Positions 8,707 through 17,875 of a DNA stretch of 33,882 bases are shown piece after piece. Each line of letters opens with the position of its first letter. Position 1 is the first letter of the stretch. The notes under the pieces are model-generated. The model worked only from the letters and a program-made list of their open reading frames with translations, did not search any database and was not told the DNA's origin. The stretch comes from Caulobacter sp. CCH9-E1. Lineage in GTDB: Bacteria > Pseudomonadota > Alphaproteobacteria > Caulobacterales > Caulobacteraceae. Where the stretch lies: positions 1 to 33,882 of the forward strand of contig NZ_LSJA01000258.1 of the NCBI RefSeq assembly GCF_001556515.1, written 5' to 3'. A program made the position numbers and the translations under genes.

Positions 8707-9216
8707 CTATTGCAGCTTGGCGCCCATCTGGCCGATGGCGGCGTCCGCCAGCGGGTCGGTCTTGGCGCCGGCGAGGCGAGCGGCCAGGACGGCCTCGGCG
8801 GCCTGGGCGGCGAGATCCACCGCGGCGGCCTTCACGTCGGCGGCGGCTTGCGCCTCGGCCTGGGCGATCTTGCGCTCGGCCATCTCGGCGCGGCGCTTGA
8901 TCTGCTCCTCGAGCTTTTCCTTGGCCTCTTCGGCCAGACGCTTGGCGTCGGCCTTGGCGGCTTCCAGCATGCCCGCGGCTTGGCGCTCGGCCTCGTCGCG
9001 CTGGGCCTTCACGTCCGCGAGCAGGGCCTGGGCCTCTTCCCGCAGCTGTTGGGCCTCATCCAGCTCGGCCTTGATCTTGGCCGAGTAGTTGTCGAGCGCG
9101 CCGAACAGGGCGCCCGGCAGGACCTTCAGGAAGACCAGCAGGCCAAAGAAGACCACCAGGGCGACCAGAACCCAGAACTCCGGGTTCGACAGGCTGAACA
9201 GGGATTCGTGTTCCAT
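8707..9216 (-). CDS. atpF: F0F1 ATP synthase subunit b
   Basis: Peripheral stalk subunit joining the F0 membrane ring assembly to F1. It is 169 residues with one N-terminal membrane helix (about 14-33, [17 protein letters not shown]). A long Ala/Glu/Lys/Arg coiled coil without helix breakers follows to about residue 150. It is the last gene of the leftward F0 operon and ends 23 nt before a bidirectional terminator. It pairs with the b' paralogue 10 nt upstream, as usual in alphaproteobacteria. The F1 genes are elsewhere. Confidence 0.95.
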   Translation of the reverse strand: MEHESLFSLSNPEFWVLVALVVFFGLLVFLKVLPGALFGALDNYSAKIKAELDEAQQLREEAQALLADVKAQRDEAERQAAGMLEAAKADAKRLAEEAKEKLEEQIKRRAEMAERKIAQAEAQAAADVKAAAVDLAAQAAEAVLAARLAGAKTDPLADAAIGQMGAKLQ

Positions 9217-9226
9217 CTTCAGTCCC

Positions 9227-9766
9227 TTAGGCCAGAGCCGACTTGAGCTCGGCGGCGGTGGCCGCCTTGCCGGTCAGCTTCTCGACGATCGCGCCGGCGG
9301 TGTCCTGGGCCACCACGCGGACCTGGCTCATGGCCTGGTCGCGAGCGGTCTGGATCGAAGCCTCGGCGGCGGCCAGCTTCTCGGCCAGGGCGGCCTCTTC
9401 CTTGGCCTGACGCTCGGCGGCCTCGGCCGAAGCCTTGGCCTTCGCATCGGCGGCCGTCTTCTGGGCCTTGGCGCGGGCCTCGGCCACTTCGGCGGCGGCC
9501 GCGCGGGCTTGAGCCTCGGCCTCGTCCTTCATGCGACGGGCGTCGGCGATGTCGCCGGCGATCTTGGCGCCGCGTTCCTCGATCGCGCCGCTGACGCGGG
9601 GCAGGAGGCCCTTGGACAGCACCGCGTAAAGCACGGCGAAGATGAGCAGGAGCCAGACGATCTGACCGCCCCAGTGCTCGAACTGCAGCTGCGGAAGACC
9701 GCCGCCGCCTTCGTGGCCCTTGGGGGCTTCCGTCGTCTCGGTCGTGCCTTGATGTTCCGTCGCCAT
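9227..9766 (-). CDS. atpG: F0F1 ATP synthase subunit b'
   Basis: Second, diverged stalk subunit (b', also called AtpF2 or AtpX), 179 residues. A Gly/Glu-rich N-terminus precedes a membrane helix at about 33-50 ([16 protein letters not shown]). Then comes [18 protein letters not shown] and a long Ala/Lys/Glu coiled coil. It forms a heterodimer with subunit b in bacteria carrying both. A 125-nt gap to atpE holds a strong hairpin. The symbol for b' varies between genomes. Confidence 0.94.
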   Translation of the reverse strand: MATEHQGTTETTEAPKGHEGGGGLPQLQFEHWGGQIVWLLLIFAVLYAVLSKGLLPRVSGAIEERGAKIAGDIADARRMKDEAEAQARAAAAEVAEARAKAQKTAADAKAKASAEAAERQAKEEAALAEKLAAAEASIQTARDQAMSQVRVVAQDTAGAIVEKLTGKAATAAELKSALA

Positions 9767-9847
9767 GGGCGAAGGCGCCTCTCAGCTATTGCGCTTGAAG
9801 CGGACCGTGATCCGGCCCGCTCCAGGAAGCGCGAGAAAACAGAAATC

Positions 9848-9881
9848 GGGGCGCGTCGCTTCCGATGAAGCGCCGCGCCCC
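9848..9881 (-). terminator. Strong hairpin just downstream of atpE
   Basis: 15-bp stem with one mismatch (9848-9862 pairs with 9867-9881) and a 4-nt loop. In the direction of transcription it is followed by CGATTTCTGTTTTC. It lies 10 nt past the atpE stop, inside the operon. A partial terminator or 3' stabiliser here would give more atpE than b'/b mRNA, fitting the higher c-subunit copy number (inference). Confidence 0.65.
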
Positions 9882-9891
9882 GGGGATCGGA

Positions 9892-10116
9892 TTACGAGAA
9901 CAGGATCAGGAAGGCGATAACCAGGGCGAAGATGCCCAGGGCTTCCGTCAGGGCCATGCCCAGGAACAGCATCGGGCGCTCTTGAGCGGCGGCCGTCGGG
10001 TTGCGCAGGGCGCCTTGGAAGTAGTTGCCGAACATCACGCCCAGGCCCACGCCCGCGCCGATCATGCCGAGCATGGCCAGACCAGCGCCGATGTACTTAG
10101 CAGCAGCAGCGTCCAT
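9892..10116 (-). CDS. atpE: F0F1 ATP synthase subunit c
   Basis: Proteolipid subunit of the rotating c ring, 74 residues forming two membrane helices (about 7-30 and 50-73). The polar loop reads ALRNPTAAAQERP. The ion-carrying carboxylate is Glu58 in MALTEALGIFALVIAF. The absence of extra polar ligands next to Glu58 suggests a proton rather than sodium type. It is followed 10 nt later by the hairpin at 9848-9881. Confidence 0.97.
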   Translation of the reverse strand: MDAAAAKYIGAGLAMLGMIGAGVGLGVMFGNYFQGALRNPTAAAQERPMLFLGMALTEALGIFALVIAFLILFS

Positions 10117-10163
10117 GATTGAGACTCCTTGAGAAGGGTATTGGTTGAAAGACTAAAGGTTGA

Positions 10164-10925
10164 TCAGTGGCTGTCGAGGTGCACGACGTCGTTGAGATAG
10201 ACGCAGGTGAGCACCGCGAACACGAAGGCCTGGAGGAAGGCCACCATGAACTCGAGGGCCGTCAGAGCGACGACCGAGGTCAGGGCCAGGGCCGAACCGG
10301 CCCAGCCCAGCACGCCGAGACCGCCCAGGGCGATCACGAAGCCGGCGAAGATCTTCAGCACCACGTGGCCGCCCAGCATGTTGCCGAACAGACGAAGGCC
10401 GAGGGTGATCGGACGGATCAGGAACGACAGGATCTCGATCGGCACCAGCAGGAAATACAGCGGCCACGGCACGCCCGAAGGCGCGAACAGCTTGAAGAAC
10501 TTCAGGCCGTTCTTGGCGAAGCCGACGGCGACCACGGTCAGGATGACCATCAGGCCCAGCGTCAGGGTCACGGCCAGCTGCGAGGTCGCGGTAAAGACCA
10601 GGAACATGCCCTGCATGTTCATGAACAGCACGAACGCGAACAGCGTGAACACGAACGGCAGGAACTTCTTGCCGTCGTGGCCGATGATGGATTCCGCCAG
10701 GCCGTCGACCAGGCCGTAGAGCATTTCACCCACCGCCTGCAGGCGGCCCGGCACCACGGCCTTGCGGGCCGCCAGGCTGTAGAAGCCGATGATCAGCAGG
10801 GCGGCCGACATCATCGCGGCCACGGAGTTGGTGATCGAAAGATCGATGGCGCCCAGGCCCGGAACGGTCACGGTGGGCAGTTCCACGATCTTCTGGATCT
10901 GGAACTGGTGCATCGGATCGGCCAT
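10164..10925 (-). CDS. atpB: F0F1 ATP synthase subunit a
   Basis: Membrane stator subunit with the proton half-channels, 253 residues and five or six hydrophobic helices. The essential Arg is Arg178 in TLGLRLFGNMLGGHV, facing the c-ring Glu58. Other family blocks are FLPFVFTLFAFVLFMNMQGM (about 88-107) and an N-terminal region with conserved Asn33. It lies 5 nt after atpI and 47 nt before atpE, in the usual order. Confidence 0.97.
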   Translation of the reverse strand: MADPMHQFQIQKIVELPTVTVPGLGAIDLSITNSVAAMMSAALLIIGFYSLAARKAVVPGRLQAVGEMLYGLVDGLAESIIGHDGKKFLPFVFTLFAFVLFMNMQGMFLVFTATSQLAVTLTLGLMVILTVVAVGFAKNGLKFFKLFAPSGVPWPLYFLLVPIEILSFLIRPITLGLRLFGNMLGGHVVLKIFAGFVIALGGLGVLGWAGSALALTSVVALTALEFMVAFLQAFVFAVLTCVYLNDVVHLDSH

Positions 10926-10930
10926 CGGCC

Positions 10931-11314
10931 CTAGTCTCTCTTCTGCTTGGGGACGGTAGGCCCGTCTCCCGTGTCTCCGTCGGCCTTCCCCGGAACCGGG
11001 GACGGGGCCGACGCCTGCGCGCTCAGTTTCATCGCCTTGCGGACGATGGAGAAAATCGCGAGCCCGAGACCGATCAGCAGACCGCCGACCATGCCCCAGG
11101 GGCTCGTGTGGACGTAGTGGTCGAGCAGCCAGCCGAAGCCGAGACCCACCAAAACGCCCCCGATCAGGTCCGCCAGCAGACGGTAGCCGTCTTGCTGGGC
11201 CCTCTCGGACTGAGCCTTGACCGGCTTTTCCGCCGCCCTCCGCGCCTCAAATGCGGCGAGCCGAGCGTCGAGGCTCTGCGGAGCCTTGTCGTTCGGTTCG
11301 TCGGCCTTGGGCAT
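10931..11314 (-). CDS. atpI: ATP synthase protein I (AtpI)
   Basis: Accessory protein of the F0 operon, thought to help c-ring assembly; not part of the finished enzyme. It is 127 residues. The first 45 or so are charged (KADEPNDKAPQSLDARLAAF). Two membrane helices follow: LLADLIGGVLVGLGFGWLLD (about 47-66) and GMVGGLLIGLGLAIFSIV (about 75-92). A Pro/Gly/Asp-rich tail ends the protein. It is the first gene of the operon, with a promoter about 77 nt upstream. Confidence 0.9.
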   Translation of the reverse strand: MPKADEPNDKAPQSLDARLAAFEARRAAEKPVKAQSERAQQDGYRLLADLIGGVLVGLGFGWLLDHYVHTSPWGMVGGLLIGLGLAIFSIVRKAMKLSAQASAPSPVPGKADGDTGDGPTVPKQKRD

Positions 11315-11390
11315 GGGAAGCGGCAGGTCCGAAAGCGCCGAGGACGCGCCACAAAAAAGCGCTTTTCCGGCCGGCTTGATCGGCGCGGAA

Positions 11391-11417
11391 CCTATAGACC
11401 TCGCTGCGGTGCGTCAA
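11391..11417 (-). promoter_or_regulatory. Predicted housekeeping promoter of the F0 ATP synthase operon
   Basis: On the minus strand TTGACG (11417-11412) is followed after 15 nt by TATAGG (11396-11391). The short spacing and the TTGACGC ... CTATAG form resemble the Caulobacter sigma-73 consensus. The ATG of atpI is at 11314. A perfect AAAAGCGCTTTT palindrome (11355-11366) lies in the leader. No start-site data are available. Confidence 0.55.
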
Positions 11418-11573
11418 GGTGACCGCTGCACGAGGCAAGTGGCCGGAATATTTGAGGTTTTCGCCTTCCCCTCCGTCAGGCGGGCAAAACCGACCCCAAT
11501 CTTCCCGCAGGGAGGGCGAGGCGGGGTCTTTCGGATCGGGAACGACTTCCTATCTAGCAGGCGTTCTTTAAGC

Positions 11574-11599
11574 GCCGCTCCCCCTAGGCAAGGAGCGGC
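11574..11599 (+). other. Hairpin in the 360-nt atpI / DUF6481 spacer
   Basis: Stem GCCGCTCC/GGAGCGGC with a 10-nt loop, about 75 nt before the ATG at 11675. The spacer 11315-11674 otherwise holds the atp promoter and the 5' leader of the next gene. I see no further gene in it. Confidence 0.4.
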
Positions 11600-11674
11600 C
11601 CGGCCTCGATGACGCATTGCTTTTTTCGTCGATTTGGGCTTTAGAGCCGCCGCCTCCAAACAATACGAAGATTC

Positions 11675-12064
11675 ATGTCGCACCTGAAGAACACCGGATT
11701 CGCCGATCGCCTCGCCGCGCAACAGGAAGCCAAGAAGGCCATGCTGGCCAAGTTCAAGGCCAAGCCGACGGTCCAGGATCCGGATTTCGATAAGCGCGAA
11801 GAGCTTCGCGCCGCCGAACTCGAAGCCGTCCGCGCCGCCCGCGCCGAAGCCAAGGAAAAAGCCCGTCTCGAAGCCCTGGCTCGCCAGGAAGAGCTGATGG
11901 CCGCCAAGCGCGCCGAGCGCAAGGAGCGCAAGGCCCTCGAAGCCGCCGAGATGCGCGTCCGCAAGGAAGAAAAGGCCAAGGAGCGCGACGAACTGCGCGC
12001 CCTGGGCAAGACGACCAATAGCAAGCAGTCGCGCGCCCACCAGTGGGCCCACCTGCTGGGTTAA
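11675..12064 (+). CDS. Charged helical protein, DUF6481-like
   Basis: 129 residues of unknown function, starting SHLKNTGFADRLAAQQEAKK. From about residue 15 to 112 it is nearly all Ala, Glu, Lys and Arg, so one long helix or coiled coil is predicted. It ends KQSRAHQWAHLLG. This matches my memory of the DUF6481 family common in Caulobacterales and related groups. It is a single gene with its own terminator and no signal peptide. The basic, helical make-up would suit RNA or ribosome association, but that is only a guess. Confidence 0.75.
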   Translation: MSHLKNTGFADRLAAQQEAKKAMLAKFKAKPTVQDPDFDKREELRAAELEAVRAARAEAKEKARLEALARQEELMAAKRAERKERKALEAAEMRVRKEEKAKERDELRALGKTTNSKQSRAHQWAHLLG

Positions 12065-12069
12065 GGATC

Positions 12070-12097
12070 AAGGGGCCTCTCGGGCCCCTTTTTCTTT
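12070..12097 (+). terminator. Rho-independent terminator after the DUF6481-like gene
   Basis: Stem AAGGGGCC/GGCCCCTT (12070-12077 and 12083-12090), loop TCTCG, then TTTCTTT, starting 6 nt past the stop. Confidence 0.88.
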
Positions 12098-12130
12098 GCC
12101 TGATGCGTCGAACGGGACCATGAGCCGCTC

Positions 12131-12922
12131 ATGGTTTCCCTAGACGTCATCGCCAGCCTGTTCGTGGTCGCCGCCCTCGCGGGGGCGCTGGACGCCATCG
12201 CCGGCGGCGGCGGGCTCGTCACCCTGCCCGCCCTGCTGCTGGCGGGCCTCTCGCCCGTCCAGGCCCTGGGCACCAACAAGCTGCAAGGCGCGGTCAGCGC
12301 CATCTCCTCGACCAGCGCCTTCGCCCGGCGCGGCCTGATCGACTGGAAGACCGCGTGGCCCGTCGCGCTGGCCGCCGCCATCGCCGGCCTGTGCGGCGCG
12401 CTGTGCGCCAGCCTGCTGTCGCCGCAGCTGCTGCGGGCGATCGTGCCGCTGCTGCTGATCGCCATCGCCCTCTATTTCGGCTTCTCGCGCGCCCTGAAGA
12501 GCGAGGACGTCGCCCCGCGCATGGCGCTGATCCCGTTCGCCTGTTTCGCCGCGCCGCTGGTCGGCTTCTATGACGGGATCTTCGGCCCGGGCGCCGGCGC
12601 GTTCTACATGGTCGCGATCGTCACCCTGCTGGGCTACGGCGTGCTGAAGGCCACCGCCCACACCAAGCTGGCCAACGCCGCCAGCAATCTCGGCAGCCTG
12701 ACCCTGTTCGCGCTGAAGGGGGTGGTGGTCTGGCCCGTGGGCCTGGCCATGGCGGTCGGCGCGTTCATCGGCGCGCAGGTGGGATCGAGGCTCGCCATGC
12801 GCTTTGGGCCGAAGCTGATCCGGCCGCTCCTGGTGGTGATCTCTTGCGCCATGGCGGTGAAGCTGCTGGCGGATCCGGCCAATCCGCTTCGGATGGCGGT
12901 GACGCATCTTATCGGCGGCTGA
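12131..12922 (+). CDS. TSUP family (TauE/SafE) membrane transporter
   Basis: Inner-membrane permease of 263 residues with about eight hydrophobic helices in two repeats. The first half carries DAIAGGGGLVTLPALLLAGL (about 21-40) and ALGTNKLQGAVSA (about 45-57). The second carries FYDGIFGPGAGAFYMVA (about 148-164) and the matching KLANAASNLGSL. This internal repeat is the mark of the TauE/SafE sulfite/sulfonate exporter family, whose members often move sulfur-containing anions. The substrate is unknown. It is convergent with smc across a palindrome-rich spacer. Confidence 0.9.
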   Translation: MVSLDVIASLFVVAALAGALDAIAGGGGLVTLPALLLAGLSPVQALGTNKLQGAVSAISSTSAFARRGLIDWKTAWPVALAAAIAGLCGALCASLLSPQLLRAIVPLLLIAIALYFGFSRALKSEDVAPRMALIPFACFAAPLVGFYDGIFGPGAGAFYMVAIVTLLGYGVLKATAHTKLANAASNLGSLTLFALKGVVVWPVGLAMAVGAFIGAQVGSRLAMRFGPKLIRPLLVVISCAMAVKLLADPANPLRMAVTHLIGG

Positions 12923-12936
12923 GACTCCCCCCACCT

Positions 12937-13027
12937 GACCCGCTCCGCGGGTCGTCCGCCCCCAGAGGCGGGCGGAAGGAGATCCTTCTTCCCCCTCCGG
13001 GGGAGGAGCGCAAAGCGCGGAGGGGGC
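12937..13027. repeat. Cluster of palindromes between the TSUP gene and smc
   Basis: Successive inverted repeats: GACCCGC/GCGGGTC (12937-12953), TCCGCC/GGCGGA (about 12955-12976), TCCCCC/GGGGGA around TCC (about 12990-13004), and CGC-AAA-GCG leading into GGAGGGGG. It lies between convergent genes, so it can serve as transcription end for both, and it matches the style of the repeats at 33592-33712. Confidence 0.65.
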
Positions 13028-13039
13028 AAGTGGTCGGCC

Positions 13040-16000
13040 CTAGGCCGCCACCAGCTTCTCGGCCGTGCTCAGATCCACGCTGACCAGTTGGCTCACCCCG
13101 CGTTCGGCCATGGTCACGCCGAACAGGCGGTCCATCCGGCTCATGGTCACCGGATTGTGGGTGATGGCGATGAAGCGCGTCTGGGTGCGGCGGCGCATCT
13201 CGTCCAGCATGTTGCAGTAGCGATCGACATTGGCGTCATCGAGCGGCGCGTCGACTTCGTCCAGCACGCAGATCGGAGCCGGATTGGCCAGGAAGACGCC
13301 GAAGATCAGGGCGCTGGCGGTCAGGGCCTGCTCGCCGCCGCTCATCAGGCTCATGCTGGCTAGCCGCTTGCCGGGCGGGCAGGCGTAGATCTCGAGGCCC
13401 GCCTCCAGCGGATCGTCGCTCTCGATCAGCTTCAGCTCGGCCTGGCCGCCGCCGAACAGGGCCTGGAAGAGGGTCTGGAAATTGGCGTTGATCACGTCGA
13501 AGGCCGCCAGCAGGCGCTCGCGTCCCTCGGCGTTCAGCTCCTCGATGCCGGCGCGCAGCTTGGTCACCGCGCCAGACAGGTCGGCGCGCTCGGTGCGCAT
13601 GATCTCCAGGCGCCCGGCGTACTCCTGAGCCTCTTCCTCGGCGCGCAGGTTCACCGGGCCGATGGCGTCGCGCTCGCGCTCCAGGGCGAAGAGGTGAGCT
13701 TCCACGCCGGCGGCGTCCTTGGGCACGGCCACGGCTTCGCCGGCGACGTGGCGGCCCAGCTCCTCGGGCTCCATGCGAGCCTGCTCCCGGATGGCGGTGG
13801 CGACCTCGGCGTAGCGCTGGCGGGCGCCGTCCAGGTGGGCGACCAAGGCGGCGCGCTTTTCGCGGGCCTCGCTGGCGGCCTGTTCGGCGGCCCGAGCCGC
13901 GCGGTCGGCGTTGACGCGGTTGGTCTCCGCCGTCTCCAGCGCATCGCTGGCCTTGGCGCGGCGGGCCTCGGCGGCGGTGAACTCGTCGAGCAGGGCGACC
14001 AGCCTTTCCTGCAGGACAGCCGGCGCCTCGCGGGCGGCCTCAAGGGCGGCGGCGGCTTTCACCCGGTCGCCTTCCAGAGATTCCGCGCGCTTGGCGGCGG
14101 TCTCGGCGCGCTTGGCCCAGTCGACGCGGTCCCGCTCCAGGCTCTCCAGGCGGCGCTGGCGGCCGGCGCGTTCGCGGGTTTCGAGGTCAAGGGCGGTGCG
14201 GGCGGCGCTGGCGGCTTCGCGAGCCTTGGCGGCCTCCTGGCGGGCTTCCGCCAACTGGGGCTGAAGATCGCCCGAGGTCTGGGCGGCGGCGTGGGCGTCA
14301 CGGGCTTCGGCGAGGGCCGCGTCGGCCTCGGCCTTCTCGGCCTCGAAGCGGGCGATGGTGTCGTCCAGCGACTGGGCGCGGGCGGCGCGCAACGCCTGCT
14401 CCCGTTCGAACTTGGCGACCTGCTCGCGGGCCTGGGTCAGCAGGCGCTCGGCGTCGGGCGGACCACGACGCTTGTCGCGGAGCAGATCTTCGATCGCGCG
14501 CATCCGGTCGGCGGCGGTCTTCAGGGCGGCGGCCGTGGCCTCGGCGCGCGGGGTCAGCACGTCGATCTCGGCCTCGACCTCGGCCAGGCGGGTGCGCTGC
14601 TCCAGGCGGATGGCGGCCGGCTTGGGCGCGTCGGCGCGCGCGACAAAGCCGTCCCAGCGCCACAGATCGCCCTCGATGGAGACCAGGCGCATGCCGGGTT
14701 TCAGGCTCTTCTGCAGCCGGTCGCCGTCGGCGCGGGCCACGACGGCCACGTGCGACAGGCGGGCGACCAGCTCCGGCGGCGCCTTGACCAGCGGGACCAG
14801 CGGCTGGGCCCCTTCGGGCCACACCGGCGCCGAGACCTGCGCGCCGCCCCAGTAGGAGGGCGCCTTCGGATCGAGCGCGGCGTCGAGATCATCACCCAAG
14901 GCGGCCGCCAGGGCCGCGCCATAGCCCTTGTCGGGCGAGACGCTGTCCAGCGCCGGCGCATGGCCGCTCTTGGCGCGCGGGGCGGTCAGCTGGGCCAGGC
15001 CTCGGGCCTCGGTGCGCAGGCGGCCCAGCTGGTCCTCGACATTGCGGGCCAGCTGGCGGGCCTGGGCCTCCTGCTCGGCGGCCTTGACGCGTTCGGCCTC
15101 GGCTTCCTCCAGGGCGGCGCGGGCGGCGGCGAGGGCGGCCTCGGCGTTGGCGAAGCGCTGGCGGGCGTCGGCGGCGGCCGGGTCGACCTCGGGACCGATC
15201 GCGGCCCGTTCGGCCTTGGCCTGGTCGAGGGCGCGGTTGGTGCGGCTGGCGCGGGCGTCGGCTTCGGACAGGCGCGCGGCGGCGGCGCGGAACTGGGCCT
15301 CCTCGGCGGCGACGCGGGCGGCCAGTTGCTCGACCCGGGTCTCGGCGGCGGCGCGGGCTTCCTCGGCGGTCTTGGCGGCGGCCTCCAGCTCGGGACCACG
15401 TTCGGGCGCGGCGGCGACCAGGGCGCGGACTTCTTCCAGCTCGGCGTCGATGCGGGCCAGGGCGGCGGCGGCGTCTTCCTTGGCCTGCTGTTCGCGGGCG
15501 CGGTCGGCCTCGATGCGGGCGAGGTCGTTCTTCAGGCGCTCGAACTCGGCCGCGGCGGCCTCGGCCTCGCGCTCGGCGCGGTCCTTCTGGATGGCCAGCT
15601 GGCCCAGGATCGCCTGGGCGATCGTCGCCTCTTCCCGCAGCGGCGGCATGGCGGTCTCGGCGTCGGTGATCGCGACCTGGGCGGCGGCGCTGGCGCGCGC
15701 GGTCTCCTCCACGAGGCGGGCAGCCTCGGTCGCCTCGCGCTGGGTGCGCTCCAGCGTATCGCGGGCCTCGGTCCAGCGGGTGTAGAGCACCGCCCCCTGC
15801 ACGGCGCGGATCTCGGCCGACAGGCGCTTGTACTTCTCGGCCTGCCGGGCTTCGCGCTTGAGGCGGTTCAGGGCCGTCTCCAGCTCGCGGGCCACGTCAT
15901 CCAGACGCGCGAGATTGGCCTCGGCGGCGCGCAGGCGCAGCTCGGCCTCGTGGCGGCGGGTGTGCAGGCCAGAGACGCCGGCGGCCTCTTCCAGGATGCG

Positions 16001-16483
16001 GCGGCGGTTCTGGGGCTTGGCGCCGATCAGCTCGCTGATCTGGCCCTGGCGCACCAGGGCGGGCGAGTTGGCGCCGGTCGAGGCGTCGGCGAACAGCAGC
16101 TGGACGTCGCGGGCCCGCACCTCGCGGCCGTTGATCTTGTAGGTCGAACCCGAGCCGCGATCGATGCGGCGCACGACCTCCAGCACCGGGTCGTCGTTGA
16201 ACTGGGCCGGCGCGGTGCGGTCGGCGTTGTCGATGGTCAGGGCGACGTCGGCGTGGTTGCGCGGCGGTCGCGCCCCGCTGCCGGCAAAGATCACGTCGTC
16301 CATGCCGCCGGCCCGCATGGCCTTGGCGGAATTGGCGCCCATCACCCAGCGCAGCGCTTCCAGCAGGTTCGACTTGCCGCAGCCGTTCGGGCCGACGATG
16401 CCCGTCAGGCCTGGCTCGATCCGGAACTCCGTCGGCTCGACGAAGGACTTGAAGCCCGAGAGGCGGAGGCGCTGGAACTGCAC
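13040..16483 (-). CDS. smc: Chromosome segregation protein SMC
   Basis: Condensin ATPase that compacts and helps separate chromosomes; works with ScpA and ScpB, not in this window. It is 1147 residues. Walker A is GPNGCGKSN (31-39). A coiled coil is followed by the hinge (about 500-640, with APSYWGG and [15 protein letters not shown]), then a second coil. The ABC signature is LMSGGEQ (about 1046-1052) and Walker B ICVLDEVD (about 1071-1078). The start is 19 nt after the upstream dsbA-like stop, so it is last in the DUF721-dsbA-dsbA-smc unit. Confidence 0.98.
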   Translation of the reverse strand: MQFQRLRLSGFKSFVEPTEFRIEPGLTGIVGPNGCGKSNLLEALRWVMGANSAKAMRAGGMDDVIFAGSGARPPRNHADVALTIDNADRTAPAQFNDDPVLEVVRRIDRGSGSTYKINGREVRARDVQLLFADASTGANSPALVRQGQISELIGAKPQNRRRILEEAAGVSGLHTRRHEAELRLRAAEANLARLDDVARELETALNRLKREARQAEKYKRLSAEIRAVQGAVLYTRWTEARDTLERTQREATEAARLVEETARASAAAQVAITDAETAMPPLREEATIAQAILGQLAIQKDRAEREAEAAAAEFERLKNDLARIEADRAREQQAKEDAAAALARIDAELEEVRALVAAAPERGPELEAAAKTAEEARAAAETRVEQLAARVAAEEAQFRAAAARLSEADARASRTNRALDQAKAERAAIGPEVDPAAADARQRFANAEAALAAARAALEEAEAERVKAAEQEAQARQLARNVEDQLGRLRTEARGLAQLTAPRAKSGHAPALDSVSPDKGYGAALAAALGDDLDAALDPKAPSYWGGAQVSAPVWPEGAQPLVPLVKAPPELVARLSHVAVVARADGDRLQKSLKPGMRLVSIEGDLWRWDGFVARADAPKPAAIRLEQRTRLAEVEAEIDVLTPRAEATAAALKTAADRMRAIEDLLRDKRRGPPDAERLLTQAREQVAKFEREQALRAARAQSLDDTIARFEAEKAEADAALAEARDAHAAAQTSGDLQPQLAEARQEAAKAREAASAARTALDLETRERAGRQRRLESLERDRVDWAKRAETAAKRAESLEGDRVKAAAALEAAREAPAVLQERLVALLDEFTAAEARRAKASDALETAETNRVNADRAARAAEQAASEAREKRAALVAHLDGARQRYAEVATAIREQARMEPEELGRHVAGEAVAVPKDAAGVEAHLFALERERDAIGPVNLRAEEEAQEYAGRLEIMRTERADLSGAVTKLRAGIEELNAEGRERLLAAFDVINANFQTLFQALFGGGQAELKLIESDDPLEAGLEIYACPPGKRLASMSLMSGGEQALTASALIFGVFLANPAPICVLDEVDAPLDDANVDRYCNMLDEMRRRTQTRFIAITHNPVTMSRMDRLFGVTMAERGVSQLVSVDLSTAEKLVAA

Positions 16484-16502
16484 GGGGCGGTCCCCCTTAG
16501 CC

Positions 16503-17120
16503 TCAGCCCTTCGCCGCGACGGCGAAGGCCCGCGTCAGGGCGGTGAAATCCGAGCCGTCGACCTGGGCGCCGGCCACGAAGAAGGTCGGCGTGCCCTCGA
16601 TCCCGTCCGTCTGGGCGCGGGCGAAGCGGGCGTTGACGGCCTCCAGCGCCTTGGGATCGCGTAGGGTCTCGGCGAACTGTTGCGCGGTCAGGCCATATTG
16701 CTGGCCAATCGCCTCCAGCCCTTCCCAGAGCTTCTCGCTCTCGTAGATCGAAGCCTGCTTCTCGAAGACGGTGGTCAGGACCTCGAAGTACTTGCCGGGG
16801 ATTCGGCGCGCCAGAATGAAGCCCGCGGCGGCGAACTCCGGCGGCGGGGTCAGGAACTCGCGGAAGACCATGCGCACCTTGCCGGTGTCGATGAAGCCCT
16901 TGCGGACCTGCGGCAGGATGTCGGTCCACCAGTGAGCGCAGTGCGGACAGCTGGCCGAGGCGTAGACCACGAACTGGACTGGCGCCGTGGGCGAGCCCAT
17001 CACCATCTCGCCGGGGACCGCCGGCATGGACGCGGCGCGCGCGGCCGCCGGCGCCGCCCCAAGCACAAGGCCAGGGATGGCCAGGCCAGAAACGATCAGG
17101 GCGCGCCGGTCCAGGGTCAT
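16503..17120 (-). CDS. DsbA-family thiol oxidoreductase, CPHC active site
   Basis: Periplasmic thioredoxin-fold protein, 205 residues. The N-terminus is a signal peptide with paired Arg ([19 protein letters not shown]), compatible with Tat or Sec export, cleaved near AAARA. The active site is Cys58-Pro-His-Cys61, the E. coli DsbA type, and the cis-Pro loop is GTPTFFV (about 176-182). A helical insert lies between. The ATG overlaps the upstream stop by 1 nt (TAATG). It likely oxidises or isomerises disulfides in exported proteins; linkage to smc is positional only. Confidence 0.88.
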   Translation of the reverse strand: MTLDRRALIVSGLAIPGLVLGAAPAAARAASMPAVPGEMVMGSPTAPVQFVVYASASCPHCAHWWTDILPQVRKGFIDTGKVRMVFREFLTPPPEFAAAGFILARRIPGKYFEVLTTVFEKQASIYESEKLWEGLEAIGQQYGLTAQQFAETLRDPKALEAVNARFARAQTDGIEGTPTFFVAGAQVDGSDFTALTRAFAVAAKG

Positions 17121-17737
17121 TATTTCGAGGCTTCCGCGATGGCCGCGTCCAGCTCGGCCAGGGTGCGCGCGCCGCCCTCTTCCGAACCGACCTTCTTGCC
17201 GTTGACGACGAAGGTGGGCGTGCCCTGGATCTTGGCTTCCTTGCTGTACTTCTCGACGCGATCGTTCAGGGCCTTGAGGCCCTTTTCGTCGGTGACGCAG
17301 GCATTGAACTGCTCTTCGCTCATGCCCGCCGATTGGGCGACGGTCAGCAGGCTCTCGCGGAACTGGCCCGTCTGGAACATCTGCGACTGGGCGCGATAGA
17401 CCGAATCCACGACCTGGAAGTACTTATCCTTGCCGGCGCAGCGGGCCATCAGGAAGGCGGCGGCGGCCACTTCCTGCGGCGGGGTCAGAATCTCGCGATA
17501 GACGTAGTTGACCTTGCCGGTGTCGATGTATTTGGCCTTGAAGGCCGGATAGACGTCCTCGTTCCATTCGGCGCAGTGGCTGCACGAGGCCGAGGCGTAT
17601 TCGACGACGGTGACCTTGGCGTTCGGGTTGCCCTGGGTCATGTCGTCGGCGGTGACGGTCTCGCCCTTGGGACCGCAGCTGGCGAGGCCCGCGGCGAGCG
17701 CGGCGACAAGGGTGACTCGGCTGATCAGCGAACGCAT
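17120..17737 (-). CDS. DsbA-family lipoprotein, CSHC active site
   Basis: Paralogue of the next gene, 205 residues. A lipobox LASC (Cys21) after a hydrophobic stretch (7-19) predicts a lipid-anchored periplasmic protein. The active site is Cys52-Ser-His-Cys55 and the cis-Pro loop is GTPTFVV. Two more Cys, in ARCAGKD and FNACVTD, may form a structural disulfide missing in the CPHC paralogue. The start is ATG 17737; TTG at 17740 directly before it is less likely. It is similar to Com1/BdbD-like proteins. Confidence 0.88.
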   Translation of the reverse strand: MRSLISRVTLVAALAAGLASCGPKGETVTADDMTQGNPNAKVTVVEYASASCSHCAEWNEDVYPAFKAKYIDTGKVNYVYREILTPPQEVAAAAFLMARCAGKDKYFQVVDSVYRAQSQMFQTGQFRESLLTVAQSAGMSEEQFNACVTDEKGLKALNDRVEKYSKEAKIQGTPTFVVNGKKVGSEEGGARTLAELDAAIAEASK

Positions 17738-17875
17738 CAAATGGCCCTTCGGCGGTCGATTGGAAACTTAAGCCCGATTCTCGTTTCGAAGGGAAAAGGG
17801 CTCAACGCAGACTAGGGCAAGAGCGCGAGCGAGGCCTGGTTGTCAATGGTCTCGCCCGGCCTTGGCGGCGGCGCT

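Noticed and set aside
13694..16546. 950-codon open frame opposite smc
   Set aside because: Glycine- and arginine-rich shadow of the SMC coding strand; SMC has full Walker A, hinge, signature and Walker B.
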